Shown here one piece after another: positions 56,540-64,000 of a DNA stretch of 64,000 nt. Under the pieces are notes generated by a model that was not told the origin of the DNA, did not search any database, and saw only the letters and a list, made by a program, of their open reading frames with translations. The position numbers and the translations under genes are program-made. Source of the stretch: Notamacropus eugenii. Its lineage: Eukaryota; Chordata; Mammalia; Diprotodontia; Macropodidae. The DNA lies in NCBI RefSeq assembly GCF_028372415.1, contig NC_092872.1:517762224-517826223 (forward strand). The letters are read 5' to 3'. Each line of letters opens with the position of its first letter. Positions within the stretch are counted from its first letter, which is position 1.

Positions 56540-56730
56540 TAGAATTAAAAGATTAAGAGCAGGAAGGGGACTTAGAGAAGGTTTAATTCAATCCTCTTAT
56601 TTTACAGGAGGAACCTAAGGCCCATACCACTTGTGTCACCTGAGGCAAGGTCACTTATTCTCTCTGGCCTCAGTTTTCCTCATCTCTACCAGACCTGAAC
56701 AACTTGGCACTAGGTAATAGCCAAAATTAA
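56540..56730. mobile_element. MIR-type pieces
   Basis: 'aagagcaggaaggggactta', 'ttattttacaggaggaacct', then a forward scrap 'ctggcctcagttttcctcat'. Confidence 0.6.
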
Positions 56731-56999
56731 AATAGCTAAACTTCTTTGGGCTGCAAATAGGTTTCTAGTGGCTCATTTTCCAAGTAAAAGGTATAATTAA
56801 TATTAAACTATTTCTCGAAAACACTTTTTTTACCAGGATATAATCCAGATATTGCAATCAGCAAACACTTCTTTATGAAGTCTCCTTCAGTAAAAGACTT
56901 CCCAGCAGCATCAATTTCTTTAGAAATCTGAAAACTAACCTTAGTAGCCACCTCATTTTCTGGTTACTTTCTTTTTTTTAATCTTAAATTCTTTTATTA
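56731..56999. other. No feature recognised
   Basis: A/T-leaning, no exon. Confidence 0.35.
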
Positions 57000-57990
57000 T
57001 TATTATTTTATTTGTTTTCAGTACGTATCTTAGAATTTTTTCCCCTCCTTCCCCCCTTCCCTCCTATCTCCCTACTTCCTCCCTGAGATGGCATACAGTT
57101 TTATATTGATTCTACACCTACATTCCTATTAAATACATTTTCACCTTAGTCATGTTGCATAGAATTAAAATGAATGTGAGAAATCATAAAACAAATCAAA
57201 ACATAATACAAAAGAAAATGATCTGTTTCATTCTGCAATTGAATCCCATAGTTCTTTCTCTGGATGTGGAAGGCATTTTGCCATAAGAGACCATTGGGAA
57301 TTATTTAAGTCCTTGCATTGCAATGAAGTACTAAGTCTACCAGAAAAATTCCTCACACACTGTGGTTATTGCTGTGTACAAAGTTCTCCTGGTTCTGCTC
57401 CTTTCACTCAGCATCAGTTCATATAAGTCTTTCCAGGCCTCTCTGAAGTCTTCCTGCTCATCATTTCTTATAGCACAATGGTATTCCATTACATTCATAT
57501 ACCACAATTTATTCAGCCATTCCTCAATGGATGGGCATCCCCTTGATTTCCAGTTCTTGGTCACCACAAAGAGAGCTGTTATAAATACTTTTTGCACATG
57601 TGGGACCCTTTCCCATTTTTATGATGTCTTGGGGGTACAGTCCTAGAAGCAGTATTGCTGGGTCAAAGGATATGCACATTTTTGTAGCCCTTTGGGCATA
57701 GTTCCAAATTGCTTTCCAGAATGACTGGATCAGCTCACAGCTCCACCAACAATGAATTAATGTTCCAACTCTCTCACATCTTCTCCAACATTTATCATCT
57801 TCCTATTTTGTCATGTTAGCCAATCTGATAGGTGTTATGTTATCTCAGAGTTGTTTTGATTTGCATCTCTCTAAACAATAGTGATTTAGAGCATTTTTTC
57901 ATATGACTATAGATAACTTTAATTTCTTCCTCTGAAAACTGCCCGCTCATATCCTTTGATCATTTATCAATTGGGGAATCTGAGTTTACT
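57000..57990 (-). mobile_element. L1 ORF2 end and 3' UTR, reverse
   Basis: About 1 kb in reverse. 57337-57597 encodes a well-preserved ORF2 C-terminus ('NWKSRGCPSIEEWLNKLWY', 'EYHCAIRNDEQEDFREAW', 'LSERSRTRRTLYTAITTVC'). 57640-57990 covers the preceding ORF2 region ('tgctgggtcaaaggatatgc', 'ttgcatctctctaaacaata'). Confidence 0.92.
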
Positions 57991-57999
57991 TTCTTGAAA

Positions 58000-58765
58000 A
58001 GCTGTGGTTCCCCTCTGAGATTTTTCAACAATTTGGACACTTTAATTTGGCTTTCATTGGAGTCCAATTTGCTTAAGTCAGGATATTTTTATCGAAATGG
58101 CAACAAAAATTGTATTCCTTTGGAACAGCTATTACTTCTCAACAAACAAGGCACAATATTTTGTCACTCGTATAAGTAAACTAGTATCTATCTGTCCACT
58201 CCAGATTTAATACTATATGTTCTAATTCGATCTTCTGTTTCTTTTTATTTACAGTCACCCCAAAAACTTTAATGTTAGAACCAAAAACACAGCGATTGCT
58301 CACATACAAAGAAATACTGATCTTAGTGTCCAACCTTGGAGAGAGCACCAGACCCTCATGTAACTTGGAGGGCAACCATGAAGCTAGAGAGAAGAAGCCC
58401 TTGAACTGTTGTTAATCATCACATAGTCAGCTGTGTTGGCGTGTAGCTGGCTGCACTCACTTTGCCCCTGTTCAACACCAGTAATGACCAAAAACACAGC
58501 TAAAGGATACGATTCTCACTCTTCTCAGACTAGAGACAGACTGATGATGGTTGGCTTCTGTGGGTCGTATGACAGAAGAGAGTGCGTAGTGGCAACCCAC
58601 CCACCAAGTTTCATGACAGGCACAATAGTGACTCATGGAAGGCAGTTTAAGGGAGTCGCAGACAAAGCACTAGTTACATCTTCTACATCTTCTACACCTG
58701 AAATCTTTCACTTTGCCAAGCGACCCATCATGCAGGCATGGTGTCTTCAGTGAAGGGGTTGGACT
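58000..58765. other. Unrecognised block with a 106-codon open frame
   Basis: A forward frame at 58433-58753 codes for a peptide without known domain, signal or coiled coil. The block lies directly left of a hAT-like element and right of an L1, has balanced base composition, and matches nothing else in the window. It could be a decayed processed copy of a host transcript, a piece of an element I do not recognise, or single-copy DNA. Confidence 0.3.
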
Positions 58766-58770
58766 AGATT

Positions 58771-58958
58771 GGTTCTTAACTTGGGGTCTGTAAACTTTTA
58801 AAATATATTTTTAAATCATATTTTAATATAATTGGCTCCCTTCGTGATCCTATGTAGCTGACATATTTAAAAACATTATTCTAAGGGGTCATTATTCTAA
58901 GAAGGAGGCCTTCACCAGACCTCCAAAGGGGTCCATCACAAAGAAAAGATTAAGACCA
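58771..58958. mobile_element. hAT-like TIR element, near complete
   Basis: Left end 'ggttcttaacttggggtctg' and right end 'aagaaaagattaagacc' are inverted copies of each other. Inside are 'cctatgtagctgacatattt' and 'aaaaacattattctaagggg'. Confidence 0.75.
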
Positions 58959-59444
58959 CTATGACTAGATTTCTAAACTCCTTTTACCTGACTTGGGATA
59001 GTCCTTGTAAGAAAAGAAAACCATGTTTTCAGCTTAGGGAAAAACCCTTCTTTAGCAAACTGCTACCACTACCATCCCCCCTTTCTCATCTTCCTTCTAC
59101 CTATGTACTCTCTCCATTTAAAAAAAAAAAACCCTCCTTGCTAATAGCTCTCCTTTTCTCAGCTAAACCCTGAAATTACACTAGATGCTTTCTCTCAGTC
59201 TTTTCTAAACGATCTACAATCTGACTTCTGGCTTCACCACTCAATTGAAACATTTCCCTCAAAAAAAAAATTTTTTTTTTTAATTAACAGGTATTTACCT
59301 ACCTTGCATTTACTCCTTTCTCCACAGGCAGCCTTTTTAACAATCCTTTTTACCAAATATAGTCAAGCAAATTTCTGAATCCAAAATTATTTTGCATCTT
59401 AAAACCATCATCTCTCTGCCATGAGATGGATAATAAGGTTCATC
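58959..59444. other. No feature recognised
   Basis: C-rich then A-rich, with poly-A/T runs at 59119-59131 and 59260-59281. Confidence 0.4.
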
Positions 59445-59800
59445 ATTAGTCTCCTAGAATTGTGGTTGATTATTGCATTGATCAGTTCTCATCATTCAAA
59501 ATTGTTTTTTCTTAACAATGTTATTGTATAAAGTGGTCCTTCTGTTCCTATTCACTTCACTCTGCATCAGTTTATGTGAGTTTTCCCAGGTTTCTCTGAA
59601 GCCATACTTTCATCTTCTCCGATGATACAATATTACATCACTTTATCTACCATAATTTGTTCAGCCATTTGCCAATTGATGGGCACCCTTTAGTTTCCAG
59701 TTCATTGCAATAACAAAAGGAATTGCTGTAAGCATTTTCCTACTTAGAAATCTTTTTTATCTCTTTGAAGTTGAAATTATTTTACTATTATGTTAGCAAC
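59445..59800 (-). mobile_element. L1 3' region, reverse
   Basis: 'ctgcatcagtttatgtgagt', 'ccataatttgttcagccatt', 'gccaattgatgggcaccctt'. Confidence 0.8.
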
Positions 59801-59804
59801 CAAT

Positions 59805-60225
59805 TATTAATTTGAAATCCATTCTTTTCTCCTTATTTCCTCCTTTAAGGTTCAGCTCCTGTAAAAACTCAGTCTCTGAAGGACATGACTTATTGATGGC
59901 ATTGTCCTAGCCTTCAAGGTACATGCGCTTCTATTTAGTGTAAAATGAATCCCATCTGTATTCACTCTCACTCGGAGGAAATGAGCCCCTGTCCTTGTAC
60001 TCCTCCATTAGAGTTTAGGAGGAAAACCAGAGTGGTCTGGATGTCGATGGATTGCCCGGTCCAGATTGCTGGAGGTAACTGAGTCTCATTGTTTAACGCT
60101 TTCGGGCTCTCCATGACTTGTCTTTGGTTGTCAAGAGAAACCATTCTCAACTTATTATTGGCTGACCTAATTATTAATTATCCAGAAGCTCTGTCTCTAG
60201 GGTTTTTTCATTTGTTACAAAGTGT
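59805..60225. other. No feature recognised
   Basis: No exon or clear repeat. Confidence 0.4.
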
Positions 60226-60227
60226 AA

Positions 60228-60495
60228 GACTAATCGTGGTTGTGGTTTGCACTTCATTCTTGGAGAGAACTGTGATATCAGGAAAGTGATGCCATGACAT
60301 GCAAGTGAATTGGATTTAAGTGAGGGAGGCCTGTGCAGTCACCAGCCTACTTCCTCTGGAGTCATCTGGGTAGAGTGGCAAGATATAAATCAGGACAACT
60401 GGATACGGCCCCAGATGCAATGTGAGATCTTGGCCTTTTTATGCTTAAGGTCTTTCCCAGGTCTCCGTCTCACTGAGACAACACTCATTCAGTGA
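60228..60495 (-). mobile_element. RTE-tailed SINE, reverse
   Basis: 'gtgatgccatgacatgcaag', 'aattggatttaagtgaggga', 'agatcttggcctttttatgc', 'caacactcattcagtgatta'. Confidence 0.8.
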
Positions 60496-60729
60496 TTAAG
60501 GCTAGGTAAAAAATGAGGCAAAGAATGGCCTCTTTTACCGACTTAAAAAAAATCAGTCTGGAAGGAGAAGACCCTCCGGGTTTCTGGCCAAAACAGAAAC
60601 TATTGCTGTAAATAGCAACTAGTTGTGGTATCACTGGGTCAAAAGGTATGCATAGTTCCAAACTGTTCCTTCTCCAGTTTCCCAATTGCCAAATCTAGTG
60701 AGTTTCTTACTGCTTTTCCTTCTTGATTT

Positions 60730-61370
60730 CTCTGCATCTGGCACCATTTATAACCAACATTACCTAGGTTTTTGTGATAATGCTTTCTCTTGGTTCTTCT
60801 CTTATTGCCTGACTACTTTGTCTTCTTTGCTGGATATTTATCCGTATTACAATTAACTACAGGTGTCCCAAGTCTGTTCTATCCCTTCTATGTAGATGAT
60901 TCAGATCTACATATAGTCAGTCGTTCACTCTTGAGCTTCAGACCCACTGACTATCCTTTAATACATCCTCCAATTACAAGAGAATTATCTCTTCACTCAA
61001 TATTGGCATTATTGCCTCTAGGACAAAATACAAATGTATTAAGTTTAGCACTGAAAGGCCTCTAAGGCAAAATACAAACGTATTGAGTTTAGCATTGAAA
61101 GCCCCTCACATTCTAACCCCAAGCTTTTTCATGCTCCAAATTCCTCTTTGCACATTGTATTTCATACTGGTCTACTAGATGTTTCTTCCATAGCACGCTG
61201 TTTTGCTTCATTCACAGAATTTACTAGCTCTACTCTAAAGACACTTTCAAGTCTCAGCTCAAATATCTCCCTTATGACGTATTCAGATATCCCCAACAAA
61301 GGGTCCCCCCCCCATAAACAATGTACTTTACTGTATTCATTTCCTCCAACATAAGGAATCAATCATCTTA
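60730..61370 (+). mobile_element. L2-clade LINE, 3' part, forward
   Basis: Decayed polymerase region ('tctatgtagatgattcagat', corresponding to the YADD box) followed by the L2 3' end ('cattctaaccccaagctttt', 'tcaagtctcagctcaaatat', 'cagatatccccaacaaaggg'). Confidence 0.65.
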
Positions 61371-61384
61371 GAATTGTCATTTTT

Positions 61385-61590
61385 GACTATTCAAAGTCAT
61401 GGCCGACTATTCACAAGCCCATTTGGGGTTTTCTTGGCAAAGACATTGGAATGGCTTGCCATTTATTTTCCCAACTTATTTGCAGATGAGGAAACAGGCA
61501 CACAATGTTGACTTGTCCAGACACCAGATTTGAATTCAGGAAGATGGCTCTTCCATACTCCAGGCCCAGAACTCTATTCACCTGTCTTGG
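61385..61590 (-). mobile_element. Marsupial SINE, reverse
   Basis: 'caagcccatttggggttttc', 'tggcaaagacattggaatgg', 'cagatttgaattcaggaaga'. Confidence 0.8.
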
Positions 61591-62370
61591 TATCACTAAC
61601 ATTAAAAAATGGCCTATGAGTAAACCACTGTGCCAGATGCTAGAATTACAAAGACAGTCCCAGCTGAGAACATTTCAGAACATTACATTCTAGGGAAGAG
61701 GTAGAGATTCAATCACATACAAAGATTAAGAACTACTATGAGCCCATTTTGGTTAGAAATAATCAAGCAGGCCAAGTATGGTTATTTTTAAAAGCTGAGT
61801 TAAAGCAGCTATTGGGGGAGAATACCGTTAAGACTTGACAACTGGACTGAACATAGAATGGGTTGACAGGAAAAAAAATAGTCAAAGATGACTGATTGCA
61901 TGACTGGATGAAAGGACAAAGTTTAGAGAAAAGATAGGAAAATGAGCTTTTTGGTAATCTAGTAGACAGAGTCCAAGAAAGGGCTGAATAGATGTCTGAA
62001 GTAGTAATTTTAACCCCTGGAAGAAGGGAACAAGTGTAAAGACAGTCTAGCACAGAAACCTAGGGAACACCCTAATTAAAAATGACCAGTGAAGAACCAG
62101 AATTAAAAGGAAAATATGTCACGGAATGAGGGACTGGCAGGGCCCCGAAGTCAGAAGACTGAGGACTGAGATTACCTGTAAAGGATCTCAAGGTAGAAGT
62201 GGAAACGGAATGGGGATAGTGGAAAGGGGAGAGAATTAGTAAAGTAACATGAGGGCAAGGTTAGTACCAAGTCACCAATATGTCTAAATTCCCAAAACAC
62301 AGGTCTCCCTTAAATCCAGGCTACCCATATTTTTAAATATTTCTTCTATAAACATCTTGAAATGAAGGCA
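61591..62370. other. No gene seen; possible L2-like remnant
   Basis: Parts of 61700-62220 read like the non-coding strand of an old LINE ('aaacctagggaacaccc', 'ggatctcaaggtagaagtgg'), but the match is weak. Nothing else was recognised up to the 3' end of the snoRNA host transcript. Confidence 0.35.
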
Positions 62371-62379
62371 CAGGTGGCT

Positions 62380-62570
62380 CAGTTAGCAAATTTTTTATTT
62401 ATTTGCAAAATGTAAAATAAGATGATTTATTCTAATAACAGCTGTAACAGTCAAGTCCATGTTTCATATTCATAAGCAAAGGCTGCCTCTCTAAAGACAC
62501 ACCTCAAACTTTTCAAGTCTCCACATTTCACTTACTTCACTCCACTTAGTCATCCACCAATTTTACATAC
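62380..62570 (-). ncRNA. ZFAS1: Last exon of the snoRNA host transcript
   Basis: Begins after the acceptor at 62571-62572. On the reverse strand it reads into two polyadenylation signals: aataaa at 62426-62431 and an overlapping pair, aataaataaa, at 62394-62403. Cleavage would therefore fall near 62410 or 62375. The exon is inferred from signals only. Confidence 0.5.
62394..62431 (-). terminator. Polyadenylation signals of the host transcript
   Basis: Reverse-strand aataaa at 62426-62431 and aataaataaa at 62394-62403. Confidence 0.55.
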
Positions 62571-62815
62571 CTATGAAAGAAAAAACAGAAGCAATCCTTT
62601 ATTAAAAGTGCTTCATCATACAAACAATTTTACCTTTCTTTGGTTACATGCTCACTTTTATTATGCTGTCTTATTAATGTAAAGCTCTTGTTAATGTAAA
62701 GTGGGCTCTTGTATGAGGGCTATCAATCCTACACACTTTACACATAAATATACTGGGGGAAGAGGTCAATAGTGATTAGATAACCAGAATCTATATAACC
62801 AACTCCAGGATCTAA

Positions 62816-62901
62816 TGGAAATCAGACAAGTTTTGGCTTAAAATGTTCCTGATCAGCATTGTCGATCAGTTGGGGAAAAAAGTTTTAGTCATCATGTACC
62901 A
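62816..62901 (-). ncRNA. Box C/D snoRNA, SNORD12 family, copy 1 (3'-most)
   Basis: Guides 2'-O-methylation of 28S rRNA if the family assignment holds. Read on the reverse strand: C box ATGATGA, guide CTTTTTTCCCC shared by all three copies, a canonical D' box CTGA, a C' box ATGCTGA, and D box CTGA near the 3' end. The terminal stem is weak (TGG with CCA plus one inner pair). The guide can pair with the conserved 28S tract GGGGAAAGAAG with one G-U pair, and the fifth base upstream of D' falls on a G. The second half (before box D) differs from copies 2 and 3, so this copy is the most diverged. It sits 246 bp upstream of the last-exon acceptor. Confidence 0.75.
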
Positions 62902-62953
62902 CAGACCTGGAGATTTTAACAAAGAATCTTGAAATGTGCAAAGGTAGTCATAC

Positions 62954-63023
62954 CTTAGCCCACGACTTTAGGTCTTAAACACTAACGCTACCCTTCATAT
63001 ATTCCAAATATCAACAAGTTCTT
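62954..63023 (-). ncRNA. ZFAS1: Internal exon of the snoRNA host transcript
   Basis: About 70 nt between acceptor GCTGCAG and donor CTAAG/GTATGA on the reverse strand, placed between snoRNA copies 2 and 1. Predicted from splice signals only. Confidence 0.5.
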
Positions 63024-63239
63024 CTGCAGCAATAACATGAATTTCAGGAAATTCACCTACCTTTAATAAAAGCTGAGTACTTATGAACACCATTCTTCTG
63101 GTCTGTATGGTATTAGACTGACATCACTCCAACCCTAAGCTTCTGCTCATTTTAAGAGCTAGCCTATAAAATATATATCCCAAAGAAAGAGTGAGAATGC
63201 CATTTAACAAACTAAAAGATAAAACTATCTTGAAGCTGC

Positions 63240-63322
63240 TGGTGTGTCAGAAAAAACTGGCAAAAATAGTTAGGATCAACATGGTCGATCTGATGGGGAA
63301 AAAAGTTCAATCATGCACACCA
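63240..63322 (-). ncRNA. Box C/D snoRNA, SNORD12 family, copy 2
   Basis: Reverse strand: seven-pair terminal stem TGGTGTG with CACACCA, C box ATGATTG (one change from RUGAUGA), guide CTTTTTTCCCC, D'-like CAGA, C' box ATGTTGA and D box CTGA ('TTTTTTCTGAC'). The stretch before box D, 'TTTTTGCCAGTTTTTT', is nearly the same as in copy 3, so these two are the closest pair. The weakened C box could lower its accumulation. Confidence 0.75.
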
Positions 63323-63505
63323 TTCTTAAAACCTTTAGCTTATAGCAAATACTTATTCCATGATTGTTGATTATCTTGGGAATCTTAGCAAGATGACTTT
63401 TTAAAGTTGCCTATACCTCTGGTACACTCCTTTCCTGACAGCCCAATGTCTAACTTTAATGAGGCAACACCAATAAACTATTATAGATGAGTAAGTGTAA
63501 CTTAC

Positions 63506-63573
63506 CAATCCTCCCAGGAGTTAGGAAAATCCAACAATCTAATCCAAACCAAGTCACTGGAATAGTATCAAGT
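63506..63573 (-). ncRNA. ZFAS1: Internal exon of the snoRNA host transcript
   Basis: About 68 nt on the reverse strand between acceptor TTTCTCAG and the strong donor ATTG/GTAAGTT, between snoRNA copies 3 and 2. Predicted from splice signals only. Confidence 0.55.
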
Positions 63574-63645
63574 CTGAGAAATTACAAATAGAAAAATCAG
63601 CACAAAAATTAGAGAACCAAATGACATGGATCATTTTTTTTTAAA

Positions 63646-63735
63646 GCTGGTATATCAGAAAAAACTGGCAAGGAATAGTAGGATCAACATAGTCGATCTG
63701 ATGGGGAAAAAAGTTTAGTCATCATATATACCAGC
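63646..63735 (-). ncRNA. Box C/D snoRNA, SNORD12 family, copy 3 (5'-most)
   Basis: The best-formed of the three. Reverse strand: ten-pair terminal stem GCTGGTATAT with ATATACCAGC, C box ATGATGA, guide CTTTTTTCCCC followed by CAT and a D'-like CAGA, C' box ATGTTGA, and D box CTGA directly before the closing stem. Length 90 nt is normal for the class. The guide matches the 28S tract GGGGAAAGAAG as I remember it, and the family is reported to guide human 28S G3878. Assignment to SNORD12C versus 12B or 12 by order is inference. Confidence 0.85.
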
Positions 63736-64000
63736 AGCCAGAAGGGCCTACAGCTCTAGAAATAAAGTGATGATCCATGAACCTCTAAAACTACCTGCAG
63801 ACATTTGTAGAGTGCTACTACTAGGGAAATCTGGTAGGCTACTATTGGGTGAATACATTGTTCTGGGCAAATCTCTTAAGCTTTATGATAAAATCACCTG
63901 GCATGCTAGGAACTCCTAGTTAAACCAGATTTAAAAAGCTAATAACTTCCCAAACACTCTCACATGAATTCAAGACAGCACAGGTCTCAGGGGTCCTGAT

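Larger units (their letters stand above)
62380..64000 (-). ncRNA. ZFAS1: snoRNA host transcript, probably ZFAS1 (3' part; 5' end beyond the window)
   Basis: Reverse-strand non-coding transcript inferred from its introns: three related C/D snoRNAs, each in its own intron, separated by short exons with good splice sites. Proposed exons are 63506-63573 (acceptor TTCTCAG/ACT, donor ATTG/GTAAGT), 62954-63023 (acceptor GCTGCAG/AAG, donor CTAAG/GTATGA) and a last exon from 62570 (acceptor TTTCATAG/GTA after a long pyrimidine tract) to about 62380. Exons have no long open frame, as expected for a snoRNA host gene. The identity as ZFAS1 follows from the snoRNAs: SNORD12, 12B and 12C are known in ZFAS1 introns, beside and antisense to the start of ZNFX1. 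By that logic ZNFX1 should begin on the plus strand to the right of position 64000. Upstream exons within 63736-64000 could not be settled. Confidence 0.6.

Noticed and set aside
1-64000. Bacterial operons, CRISPR arrays, phage or plasmid features
   Set aside because: Base composition, SINE/LINE content and splice-type signals are vertebrate; no direct-repeat/spacer arrays or operon-like frames exist.

Overview
The window looks like autosomal DNA from a marsupial. This rests on its repeats: tRNA-derived SINEs with the head 'gtgcagtggatagag' and the core 'ctgtgtgaccctgggcaagtc', marsupial-type L1 3' ends ('ggaactcaaaatctta...aatgttgaaaac'), HAL1 half-L1s, an RTE-clade LINE with RTE-tailed SINEs, and much old MIR, L2 and CR1/L3. 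The species cannot be fixed from sequence alone. No bacterial features, tRNA genes, rRNA genes or CRISPR arrays were seen.

Two host loci can be supported, both read on the minus strand. At 15871-16102, inside a CpG-rich patch, lies a clean first coding exon: start codon, signal peptide, ten-cysteine somatomedin-B domain and a CAG/GTGGGA donor. It resembles SBSPON. No later exon (the thrombospondin type-1 part) was found to its left, so the rest is expected beyond position 1 or was missed. At 62380-64000 lies the 3' part of a spliced non-coding RNA whose introns carry three related box C/D snoRNAs about 410 bp apart. They fit the SNORD12 family, so the host should be ZFAS1, with ZNFX1 expected beyond the right edge.

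Together these suggest the KCNB1 - (SBSPON-like) - ZFAS1/ZNFX1 - STAU1 interval, matching the KCNB2 - SBSPON - STAU2 block on another human chromosome. The SBSPON-like gene would then be an ohnologue that I do not recall in humans.

The remaining 46 kb and the left 15 kb hold mostly transposable elements. They include a full-length HAL1 (25087-27664, target-site duplications, nested in an older L1), a second HAL1 3' end (4931-5370) with the same ORF2-less junction and doubled tail, a 1.6 kb RTE LINE (37125-38745), L2 pieces (longest 47278-48585), three L1 3' ends in a row (40785-42825), and hAT-like TIR elements. LTR-type fossils are a deleted element with two LTRs (33241-35810), a probable solo LTR (27898-28299), a Ty3/gypsy-like pol remnant (9375-10440) and a weaker LTR-like stretch (49810-50460). 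A MIR-derived unit of about 31-39 bp has expanded in tandem at seven places. Stretches marked 'other' showed nothing I could recognise.
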